NCBI GenBank assembly: GCA_013433145.1
Contig: CM024172.1
Span: 310,001 to 374,000 of the forward strand
Reading direction: 5' to 3'
Length of the DNA stretch: 64,000 nucleotides
From: Ascaris suum
Taxonomy: Eukaryota > Nematoda > Chromadorea > Rhabditida > Ascarididae
In this document: piece after piece, positions 15,701 to 61,430 of the stretch
Layout: each line of letters starts with the position of its first letter
How positions within the stretch are numbered: the first letter of the stretch is position 1
Notes under the pieces: model-generated
What the model was told of the DNA's origin: nothing
Database searches by the model: none
Seen by the model: the letters and a program-made list of their open reading frames with translations, nothing else
Program-made: the position numbers and the translations under genes

Positions 15701-15965
15701 TTCATACCTTACCATCAGACTATTTCGATGACTTATGCCTTTATGTCGTCAGTGAGTCACGTGCTTTTTTTCACAGGCGTCGATTGAAATGCTCGGAAAG
15801 CAAGTTTCAGATGGTCGGGATAGTTCTCTTATGTCGAGGAAATCGAACTTTGATGGACTGATTAGCGGGGTTGTATACACAGATGACATCTACGATTCCT
15901 CATTAACATCGTTTCGTAAGCCACAGCGCCTTGAGGCACTCACCTGGAGGTCAAGATACACCTAG
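735..15965 (+). CDS. osm-3: OSM-3/KIF17-type kinesin-2 motor, complete 16-exon gene
   Basis: Homodimeric kinesin-2 that drives anterograde intraflagellar transport in sensory cilia (family knowledge). Exons: 735-806, 1697-1840, 3092-3283, 3939-4106, 5811-5958, 7529-7668, 7931-8019, 8583-8701, 9226-9488, 10428-10503, 11865-11968, 12809-12934, 13359-13500, 14378-14451, 14864-15041, 15811-15965. All junction phases agree and give 729 codons plus TAG. The start MAESVRV matches the OSM-3 N-terminus. The motor spans about residues 1-330: P-loop GQTGSGKT 86-93, switch I SSRSH 202-206, switch II DLAGSE 231-236, then [14 protein letters not shown] in exon 6. Exon 8 carries the motor end and [16 protein letters not shown]. 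Exons 9-12 (about 360-547) are Glu/Lys-rich coiled coil. Exon 13 has the KIF17-like [12 protein letters not shown]. The last exon is joined at TTTCAG ending at 15810. An acceptor at 15776 would hit a stop. Exons 5, 6 and 7 use non-CAG acceptors. Exon borders are by eye. Confidence 0.94.
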
Positions 15966-16047
15966 TGCGAGTTTGTTGTGATTGCTACAACGGCTTCCAC
16001 CTTTGATCCTCAGATTATTTTTCTCGCGCAAGTATATGAAAGCAAGA

Positions 16048-16053
16048 AATAAA
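16048..16053 (+). terminator. osm-3 polyadenylation signal
   Basis: A canonical AATAAA begins 83 bases after the osm-3 stop codon. No other recognised gene lies nearby on this strand, so it is the likely 3' end signal of the kinesin transcript. Confidence 0.6.
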
Positions 16054-16274
16054 TGTACAGTATCTGAAGCATGTCGACAGATAGTCTTTCGATAGTGAAA
16101 AACATTCGTTTAAACAACACTAATATGAAAGAATTGAATGACCATGAGATCAACCAAGAGCTACACCCAGCGGTTGGTCAAAGCAAAGGAGCCCTGGAGG
16201 AGTTATGAAAGTTGCCCGAAAGAAGACCACAAACTTATCAAGCTCGTATTACTCAGCCAGACAAGGTCGGACTG

Positions 16275-16370
16275 GAGATGTGTCAAAGGAAGGACTAGGA
16301 TAAATTGAAAAGGAAGGACTAGGATAAATTGAAAGAGATGTGTCAAACGAAGAGCTGTGATAAATTGAAA
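16275..16370. repeat. Short minisatellite, 36-24-36 bp
   Basis: A 36-bp unit at 16275-16310 is followed by a 24-bp copy of its second part at 16311-16334, and then a second 36-bp unit at 16335-16370 with a few substitutions. All three end in GATAAATTGAAA. The pattern looks like replication slippage in non-coding DNA. Confidence 0.75.
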
Positions 16371-19148
16371 GGGTCAAGGAGGACATATGAAAACACTGTG
16401 GTAGATGATATCTTCAGAAAGAAGATGAAAGTATCTGAAAGAGAGTCAGGAAAACTTGTCCGTTACACAGCGGTTCTGATAGAGAACTGTGGGACAGAAT
16501 AATATATGGCAGTGGTGAGTTCGCCCAACAGCGGCAGCGAAGCGTGAAAGGCCACTCTGCTCCATCTGAGTAATAAGTGAGTTGGCAAATCTTTGGTACC
16601 TTTCTGCTTGTCATCCGTTTCGAGACCATCTACGAATCACACCTTTACCCGTTTCCTACGCCACCTCCTTTGGACTCCCTGTTTTTTCACCACCGTAAAG
16701 TTGAAGTGAGCGATTATTCACAGCGTCCACTAATGGTTCCTATGTAAGCATTGTGTGAGGCGGAACCCTTGCAGTTTTGCTAAAGGTGAAACATTGCTGG
16801 AGGGCTGAATCGTTGCCGCATACACACACATGTTATACAGTTGGATTTGCCTCTTTGAAATGAGTCGAATGACGCTATCCAAGTACCTCCATGGTGAACC
16901 ATGTAACAGTAACTGAAGGCAGAGAAGCGTTAATTTCAGCTAGCTTGATATCAGGAACCTTCATTACTTGAAAACTTCGCCTATGCAAATTAGCACTACT
17001 AACCAGCCTCCTATATCCACCATGTCTCACTTCAACCCATCAACGTAAAAAAGTAATGACGTCTGGAAGCCCATTCGACTTCACTTTCCGAATCGCCTCC
17101 AAACAGTACACACTTCAGAGGGAGAATGTCCGCAAGATTGTCGCACACGTGCCCTATCATTTAAGTTTGACCCGTCCATGCACCATGAAGATGAATATGT
17201 GCAAGTTGTGAAGAAATTGACAAAATTCAATGGCGAAAGCTCCAAATTTTCCGCATAACCTTTAAATATCATAGCATTTGGGTAAAGAATTACCGGCATA
17301 ACCTCACGGATATTGCACATCGGTTGTGGCCAGATCCACGACCATGGAATCAAGATGCGAGCCGATTCATGCTGAGCATTGAAAATTGGATTATTTTTGG
17401 AATCGATCAATCAAACAGAGTTCACGAGAACACGGCCTTACCTGTACAGCGCAAACATACTCACGCAAAAAAACTCAAAAAATATAGGAAGTTGTATGTG
17501 TGCAGGCAATGATGCAAGCGGAGAATCTCTGCACTACATGTTGATTTTCGTGGATGCGAATGTGAAAAGGAAAGAGCAAGTGTGTTTGCTAACTGACGCA
17601 AAAAGCCCATTGTAAAAACTAATTCAGCTAAGCGATAGCTCGTTTCAACTCGTCTCTTTATCAGTTTTCCTGAAGATATTATTTGCAAGTCGTAGTCCAC
17701 TTCGAGTCACTTCATCCACGCTTCAGCCACAATAGCCTAAAATGCTGCATTGTGCCCAAGAATATGTCAGTATTCATTTCCGCTGTCTCCTATAGCGCGG
17801 TGATGAGAAGTAATAGGCAACGGTTAGTATATGCCTAAAGAACGAAGTTTGTATCCTACAAAGCACCATCCTAGAATGGTGGGAAAAGGGAGAAAGCGAG
17901 GAAGGAAGGAAGAAGGAATAAAGCGTTTCCGAAGATAAAGTTATGTGTTGTGTGTGGTCGCAAAACGGTTGCCTTACAAACAGATCAACATTACTACCGC
18001 CGTTATTGTTTGCAACTAAGGAGAAACTCAAATAAATAGTGCTACCTTAGCACCGCAGTGATATAATTCCATACGAAAAGTCCGATGCCTTTAAAATAGC
18101 ATAGAAGTTGGCACAGGTGTGCAAGGCTGTCACAGGTGCGCATCATTCGGTCCTTCGCCTTAACACAATTTCGTGCAAACTGTGCAAGCGTGCTCATTTA
18201 CCAGCGAGTGCGTGCGTTGCACTAAGCAGTTATTGCACCGCAGAGCAGCGAGCGTCGTTGCATATCGATCGCTGGCTCTCTTCAAAGGCATTTCTCCTGT
18301 CGAGAGCCCTGAAGGCAATTCTTGAAACGCGTGCTTTAGATGCCTATTTGGTAGTTTGTGTTTGATTAGTCCAAGTGATGAGCGGTCGTCGTTGGGTTGT
18401 GTCGATACACTCCTAGTTGTGTGTAGTTTTTTCCTGCTAGTTTCGTTTTTTCTTTTCGATTTACCTTCAAGGTCATGTCAACTGGTTTATCCTAAGTGAA
18501 AAGTGCACAGATTCCATATAGGCGTAGCAGAAGGGAAGTGGGGGAGATGCGCACCAAAAAAAGCAAGTGATTCTAGCATGAGTTACAAATATATCCCTAA
18601 CTCATAAGGGGCTGAAATATCGAAGCTACTTTTCGGCGTATATTATAATCTCTTCTTATTCGTCATATTTTTCTCTGCATTTAATTATGCTATCCTTCCG
18701 TCTATTCGCTGTTCTTCCTAATTTCACTTCTCTCATATCCAAATGTTTTTAATCTCAAATGCTGATCTTTCTTCCCTTACTTTTTAAGGCTTAACTAGTA
18801 ATTCTTTTTACCACTGTGCCCCGAGACACTTGACATTTGTAGCTGGAACGCTTAAAGGCCTCTAGTGAAGAGCATATCTGAAATTTGATGCAACTTTATA
18901 GTGACTGCAAACTGCACAAACTTTTATTAGTCATTGATGCCCGCTGTACGTTAACTCGGTCATTGTTTGAAATGAGCTAAATAAAAAGGTATGTGATCGA
19001 TAATTTTTTTCAAGAACGTATGCACCATTACCATTCATTGAACACTGCGTACACACTACTACCGTACCCTACACTGCAGTCGAATACTAACTCCCATCAC
19101 AGGAGTTCGAAAACCAGTAAGAGAATCTAATAATGGCTCCGTGCAAAA

Positions 19149-19257
19149 TTTCAGCTCGATTGAGGCATGGGAAGTGTACTTGCTGGATGACCCATCGCTC
19201 TCTCTGCAATGATCACCATCCAGCAAGTGCACTTCCCTTATCTCAGTTGAGCTGAGA
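19149..19257 (+). ncRNA. Candidate microRNA precursor hairpin
   Basis: Arms 19149-19189 and 19217-19257 pair over 41 positions around a 27-base loop (19190-19216). I count 34 Watson-Crick pairs, 5 G-U wobbles and 2 mismatches (19168/19238 U-U and 19166/19240 C-A). The 21 pairs nearest the loop are unbroken with one wobble. Read from the minus strand, the five wobbles become A-C mismatches, so the fold favours + strand transcription. Size, arm length and loop fit a nematode pre-miRNA. I do not recognise the mature sequence. A short palindromic transposon remnant (MITE) is the main alternative. Confidence 0.5.
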
Positions 19258-21716
19258 ATTTGCACTGGGATATTATTTGACATGGTTTTCGAATTCCTGT
19301 GATGTACTGAGTATTCGCCTGCACACTCAGAGTACGGTAATCGTGCGTATGCAGTGTTGTGCACGAGCTCAACTCCGTTCGGGGTTCGCAACCGGGGTGC
19401 CATCGTTCTATGTAATCCTGCCTCGATTATCACTCCTAATGACACCGCTCTTCCTTTTTGTGCTATTTGTGACTTTCTTAATAAGATTCACCGCACTGTT
19501 TGCATTCTTTGTGTGTTTGTTGACAGCGTTTTTTTGCGGTTGCATAAAATACAGTGGCATGAAATTTGCCACATCCAAATCGTTGGTTCAAAAAGCCAAA
19601 ATTCAAGCGCAGCTGTCACTAATCATTCAACAAGCGCAGTCGCTGAAAATCTATAAGCCATTAGTTCAGTACTTGCGAAGGATATTCTTCATGGCAGTCT
19701 ATGGATCAGTTACTAGCTCTAGATTTCAAATAGTTCAATTAAACATGTTTCACGCTAGAGCATATTTTACGCTAAGAGCATAATATTTCTTCCACTGTTC
19801 GCAATAAACCAAGCTGCGTATTTCATTCTATAAGTCAAACGCCATCCTTTGAGATGTAATGTCTGCTGTTATCAATGCATATCGTCAATTATTCTCTCTT
19901 CCTTATCAGTCGTCTTATTCTCGAATCATGCACTCGACGATCAATTTTTCTGAATCTCTCGAAATATTGTCGTTGAAAAGAAGTAAACGAACGCTCGAAA
20001 GCTCATTTTCTATCTCTTTAAATTGTAATCATGTTTTCATGTCTTGTGATTATATAGGATTTGTTTAATCTATATTAGTATATCAGAAAATCATCTATAT
20101 TAGTGCATTCAGTGATGTATATATATATAAAGTGTATAATGTTTATTCAGGCAGAGTTTTGACGCATGCACTATTCAGATTTTTGTCGTTTCTTTCCTTA
20201 GGAGCACAGTATTTTCGACGCTTTCATGCGTCACTCCTACCCACTCGAGATTTGTGGAAGTCAATGATGCCTTCTTCGTACTTTTCCATTTTGGCGCCGC
20301 TATCTTATCTAGGAAATTGTATATGCCAATATGCTTGCAAAATCACATTTATTTCTTTGTAAATTAATAATCTATATTATGTATTTAAAATTTTTATAAA
20401 ATTTAAATACTTAAATCAGTCAATAAAATCAACGTGAAATAAATTTTTGTGAATTTGGAAAACAAACTCAATATAAATTATTTCAAATATAAACAAATAA
20501 ATAAATAAATGCTCGCAAAATTATGCTCAAAGCAATTCAAGTATTACGAGAAGTAAGCCGAATTGTGCACGTGATATGTTATTGGTAATTATTTCCATCG
20601 GTATCAGCTGTTTGTTGCAACTTCATCGCTTCCATCTATCTAAATAAAAAACAGTTTCTTAATGAATTGAGACAACTTTTTTGTGTTAAGGTTTTTTAGC
20701 TTTTTTCGTTAAGGTTGTTTTCATGACTGTTTGTCTCATCCAGGAATGATTGCATGTATCAGAGCGTTTTTGTTAGGAAAGGTAATCAGCTTATAAATAT
20801 GTTATGCAACCTAACCATGCTCTTATCATTTAGCCTTAAATGCCTAAGACAGCAATTAAGCATGAAGGAGTCTTGACATTATCACAAGAAATTAATATCA
20901 TTCAATCATCTATGAAGTTTTGCATTAATATCACTATTTTTACTAATTACATACCTCCGGATCAAGACAATATGTATTTCTTGTGAAACCAGTTTAAAAG
21001 GTTTGAAACGTTGGGGCAGGGCCAAAGTGAAAGAGGATGAGGCAGCGATTGTAAACGCCACATTCAGAAAACTGAAAGATCTTGTAAAGGAGACAAAGTG
21101 AATGCAGTTAAAGGAAGAAAATGAAGATGCTCGCAAAATTTAGAAACATAAATACCAGCCAGCACGGCGATCGAGGCACTGCGAATAGGATACGGCCATA
21201 CTCACAATAATCCATAATTCAAGTGGTTCGATTACCTAGCATTTGCTCATTGATTGTTGTTTTTTTTTAGTAGTATGCGGTCATAGCCCCTCGACAATTA
21301 TCTGCCCTCCTGAAAAAAGTCCTTAATTATGGTTCATGGATGAAGTATGCATTAAGCTGTTGCTGCTTTTTAACGTTAACGTCGACAGCATTCGTGTGAC
21401 ATTGAACAGTTTTTACTATTGATGGTTACGAACAAAAATGGGATCCTCTCTCCTCTGCCATCTTTTATAGACAAAAATCCTTTGAGGCAGAGGGTGCCTT
21501 CCTTCCCTTGAAAGATATCCCGTATCCCCTGTGAATAAGGAGCAAGGACGCAGGGGACGGAGGGTGGCTCCTTTCTCTTTTAAAAAGTCATTCATTTTCC
21601 TATAGGTAAAGATGTGAGGGCAAGAAAGGCATGAGGTGGAGTGTCCCTGCTTCCAAAGTTATGGTCAATGTTGCCACTGATCGAATAAAATTCTATTTTG
21701 AATGAGTTTCGCACGA
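19258..21716. other. Intergenic region before the SPT16 array, no clear gene
   Basis: The DNA is AT-rich, especially 20040-20520, which has ATAAATAAATAAAT-like runs. The longest open frame (19277-19783, +) opens with TTG rather than ATG, has no recognisable domain, and its hydrophobic run comes from a T-rich stretch, so I do not call it. I searched the region for the SPT16 N-terminal exons expected upstream of the array and did not find them. Confidence 0.5.
20993..21143 (+). other. Possible terminal exon or decayed exon, unidentified
   Basis: After a possible acceptor (AG at 20991-20992) the frame reads LKRWGRAKVKEDEAAIVNAT and continues as a charged, helix-like sequence to TGA at 21099. 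The same frame then goes on as MQLKEENEDARKI to TAG at 21141. The composition (Lys, Glu, Ala, Leu) looks more coding-like than the surroundings. There is no start codon, no clear partner exon and no AATAAA close by. It may be a gene fragment or chance. No function is claimed. Confidence 0.18.
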
Positions 21717-22072
21717 TACCTAAACTTCAGTTTGTTGTTGCCACTATTATAATGCATCATTTTATGGGTCTTGGTTACGTTTCGCGCTCCCTTCTCTCAT
21801 GTCTCGTTGCCTTGTTATAGTGAGGAGGCGGTACCTGTCGCATAATAGTTCTCCTGTTTTCTTCTCTTCGGCCTTTCCATCGGATAGCAGTTATTTTTTC
21901 TTTCCAGTCCGGAGTGGAGTTCATCTCCCGACAGGAAATCCTTTCCCTTTCCCATGCTGCTCATATGACCTGAACTTCAAATTTCATAGGTTAGCTGACC
22001 GCTACTCAGTGCGTCTGCGTTTCATTGCATCGCCGGCAGCGAACGTAATATGCTAAATTGAATGCATTTCAG

Positions 22073-33055
<10,983 letters not shown>

Positions 33056-33540
33056 GTGAGTTTTTTTTGATTTTGATGCTGCTGTTGTTTTAGGAGTATA
33101 GGTAAGGGGCTCGAGGCTGTCTTTGTTTCCGCATATCATACCAGTATTTTATCGAACGAGACTATGCGGAAATCATGCTTATCCAGGTGTTGTTCTAATA
33201 GGCCTTTCGCTGAAATTGATTGTATTACTCGAATGAGTGGGTTTGTGTTTATTTAATGAGATGTGCGCGCAGTAATGAACTATTTGGTGTGTATCATTAC
33301 TTGTTAAAGTTGAACGGGAAAGGGAAGAGGGGAGAGTAATAGATGGAAGTTGAGCGGAGATTTTGCATCACCCTCTTTTGATTATTATTGCAACGATCCA
33401 GGTGTATGATTTCACTCGGTGCCTTCTAATTGCCGACCGACCGTAGTCGCTGTTTATTCTTAATCGGTCATAAGACTAAAAAGAAGGTTTCTTGTTTTTT
33501 GAGTAAGGCGTGAAGGATTATTTGGGAGTATCTATTTCAG
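33056..33540 (+). other. Chimeric intron joining the SPT16 3' part to exon p
   Basis: It begins with the GTGAGT donor of the last acidic exon (o) and ends with the TTTCAG acceptor of exon p, which encodes a segment of the peptidase-like domain far upstream in the protein. An intact gene has many exons and no contact between these two. The fusion point of the two parental introns must lie inside these 485 bp, but I cannot place it. Exon o ends in phase 1 and exon p needs phase 2, so this splice would read Ala-Met-Thr-Asn-stop. The same intron recurs at 45282-45766 and 57512-57996. Confidence 0.8.
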
Positions 33541-33955
33541 CAATGACAAATTGATTCACTACGGTACGATCGTTTATTCTCTTGGAGCTCGGTACCAGGT
33601 ATGCGTCACACGTTTTGTTCTTGAATGCAAATAGTACTTTGAATTGTTCAGTATGCTCGCTATTAATTGTTGTCGTTAAATAACTTATGGCACCCGTGAT
33701 TCCAACGTTTACGACTTCGTCAGAAGGACAATTATTGCTGCTGAATATATTTTGGAGGGAGATGGAGAAGTGATCTTGAGCCATAAAAAGAAAGTCAACA
33801 ACGATTTAATCAATGTTCGGTTCATTGCGTACTCACCTAGAGGTCCACAGGTTCAACGTTACCCGTGTCCTATATACCTTCCCTCCACCATGTCCCGGCT
33901 CGACGAGTTGCGCAAGTTTTCCTAATGTTTCCACGCTTTTTCGAACAGTGAATAC

Positions 33956-58411
<24,456 letters not shown>

Positions 58412-61347
58412 TACCTAAACTTCAGTTTGTTGTTGCCACTATTATAATGCATCATTTTATGGGTCTTGGTTACGTTTCGCGCTCCCTTCTCTCATGTCTC
58501 GTTGCCTTGTTATAGTGAGGAGGCGGTACCTGTCGCATAATAGTTCTCCTGTTTTCTTCTCTTCGGCCTTTCCATCGGATAGCAGTTATTTTTTCTTTCC
58601 AGTCCGGAGTGGAGTTCATCTCCCGACAGGAAATCCTTTCCCTTTCCCATGCTGCTCATATGACCTGAACTTCAAATTTCATAGGTTAGCTGACCGCTAC
58701 TCAGTGCGTCTGCGTTTCATTGCATCGCCGGCAGCGAACGTAATATGCTAAATTGAATGCATTTCAGTCGTATTGTTCGAATGTTAGTCGTACAATGTTG
58801 GTGGATCCATCAAAGGAGCTTGAAGAAAACTATGAAATTTTATTGGTGGTCGAGAATGCGATTATTGAGGCGCTTAAGCCAGGTGCTAAACTCTCTGATG
58901 TCTACGCTGTTGGAATAAATGCACTCAAAGAGAAGAAACCAGCACTAATGGAGAACCTCATAAAGAATAATTTTGGGTGAGTATAAGGTGTGCTTCGAAC
59001 GTGCTTTGTGTCTTATCTAAGTCATCATCATGAGTTTTTTAAGCGAATTAGAACGTTGTTGTGAAGTGTTCTGGTGAACAGATATTTTTGTGTTTATCCG
59101 ATTTTTTTTTTGTTGTTGTTGTTGTGAAAGTGGGGAATGAGTGGATTTGGGGGGGGGGGGGGGGGGGGGAGAGGGAAGGCTAGACCAGTGGGATGTCTAT
59201 GAGACACGCCATTTAACTACAGCTTTTTTGGCTTATTTCATTGCGACTAGCCAGTCATTAAATCGCCGACCATCTCGGTGAGGAAGCTTTAGCTTTTGGT
59301 AGCCCTTGAACGAGAGAAAACTGTGGTCGTTGGATTCGATAGAGAGTTAAAGGTGAAACCACCTCAAAGATAAGAAGTCGAGCTACTTGAAATGGGTGGA
59401 AAGTAAGTGCATAGTTTGGTGGAGAGTTCGAATCCGTATGTTGCCATCAAAAATATCCCAGATTTTTGACGGGTTTGGAGTTTCGCGAGTCGTCGATGTT
59501 GATCAGCCCAAAATGCGAGATGATTGTGGAACCGAATATGGTGTTTGTGGTCTACGTCGGTTTGCAAGGACTCACAAACTCGGAAGCAAAGGACGAGCAA
59601 TCGAAGACGTCCGCGTTGCTTCTGTCGGACACAGTGCTAATATCGGCGGTTCCTTTTTATTTATTTGTTTATTTATCCTTGTATTTTTTCCTTCATAATA
59701 GTACAAAAAACTTCTTTGCATGGCATTTGTTCAATGGACATGTTTGTAGTGGAATTCTTTCATTGATGATATATAGTTATGTAATATTTGTGGTCGTTTT
59801 TGTAGTTTAATATTGGTTACATAAAGCAGCAGATTGCAGGGAATTTGAATAGAGCACTGCTTAGGCTTGCATTTTATTAAAATCATCTTTTATTCGTTTT
59901 CCATCTCCCCCGTCAGGTTTTTCTTCGTTGTCGATCATAGTCTTATACGAATGAAGAAATTATGCTGGTTATAGGAAGGGGCAAATGAAATACTGACGGA
60001 GCGTGCAAAATCGCGTTTAAAATCGAATGTGATTAGATTCAAAGAGGAACCGGAGACGAGTCACGGTGACGACAATAAGGTTAGCAGTTTCCTTTAGTTC
60101 ATTTCGCTATAGGATGTCGGCAGATTTTTTCATGGGAGCACGGGCTCAGTTCGTGATGAGACAGAAGGATGATTTGGAAAACATAGGTGCTGCAATTTTA
60201 TTTTGTACTGAACTTTTATTCCGATAGAATGAGAGAGAAAAAAAGAAGGCAAAATGCAGAAGGAGCGCACAGTGATGAAGTCAGTGGTAGTGACGAATGA
60301 AAAGTTTGAAAGAAAAAGCTAAGGCAAAAGTATGAAGAGATTATCGCTTGGTGGTTGATTATGGACGGATCGATCCGAGCAAATAAGTGGTTGTGATCCA
60401 GAGTCTGGAGTGAGTTAGTGCTTTTAAATAATATTTTATACTACTGTTTAACATCTGTAACTTTATTAACGAAATGAAGTTTAAAATTATTGCTGCTGTA
60501 TATTTAATTAGTTTGATGTAGTGCAACTGGCAGTGTAGAATGATATTATATGAAGGCAAGTATATGAAAGGTGGTCACCTGCCTTGTGATTAGAATCCTC
60601 GTTTACTATTTTTTTAAAAGATTCTGTAGCATCTGTCGTTTCATCATGCCTGAAAAATGGGAAAAACATAGAGGGCATTGAAACTTGCCTCAAGCTCTTT
60701 TCTAGTTTTCGGATCCCCTTTTCATGCCTCGCCGGGACCGGTGGAGGAGAGTGGATTATTGAAATGTGATGAAATGTGAACGAGATGATGACGTGAAATT
60801 ATTTGGCAACGATCTCAGTCTATTCAAAGCGTGAGGTTTAACTTCAGCGCATTCTTCACTTTCAGCAGTTTGATATCTGTCAGGGATAGTTACAGGAGAA
60901 TAACGCAGCAGATGTGGGCCGTGGAAAGCGTTCGGTTCTTCTACAGGATCAAACGCGGGTATGCTTTATTGCATTCTTCAAAACGGGTAATATTTTAATC
61001 TATGCTGTAATGTTTCTTCCACAGTTTCACGGGGGCTTATTTAATGTTCCAGGTTATGACGTCCTTTTTGGGAAATCTTGTGTTTTTGAGGTACTGTGTT
61101 CTGAAGGTATTCTGATGGAAATACATCGTTTTAAAACACCGTTAGTGGTAACATGGAATGAAACAAGGTTTTGCTTTTTTTTGCCGTAACTTTAAACTCT
61201 CCGAAAAGAGGTTTGCTAAGTTGTAATTGGGAAATTTTTGTTTAAAAACGTAAAATATGTTTAATCGGATGGCGGGTTCAGTGGATGTTGTATAGTCGGT
61301 TAACTTTATATTACTTACTAACCTGCTTTTGGCAGTATAATACTTTG

Positions 61348-61430
<83 letters not shown>

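Larger units (their letters stand above)
15966..19148. other. Intergenic region after osm-3, no gene recognised
   Basis: Apart from the polyA signal and the minisatellite I find no supportable exon. Open frames on both strands are 60-110 codons long and match no family I know. The stretch 18100-18360 is richer in GC and TGCA motifs and contains two near-identical CACAGGTG(T/C)GCA words. It could be a promoter or 5' region, but nothing confirms this. Confidence 0.5.

Noticed and set aside
15777..15810. Alternative acceptor at 15776 for the last osm-3 exon
   Set aside because: Joining exon 15 (phase 1) there meets TGA within three codons. TTTCAG at 15810 keeps the frame.
17081..17410. 109-codon minus-strand open frame after osm-3
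   Set aside because: No recognisable domain, no splice context and ordinary composition. Frames of this length occur by chance here.
19277..19783. 168-codon open frame with a hydrophobic run
   Set aside because: It starts at TTG, not ATG, and the hydrophobic part reflects a T-rich stretch. No family resemblance and no splice partners.
21799..22056. 85-codon open frame at the start of each unit
   Set aside because: It lies in intron p-a. A short SYDLNFKF resemblance to the SPT16 segment before exon p is misplaced, because exon p itself is found upstream in units 2-4.
33518..33784. 88-codon minus-strand open frame at the end of unit 1
   Set aside because: It is antisense to exon p, which is fixed by SPT16 homology, splice sites and phase.
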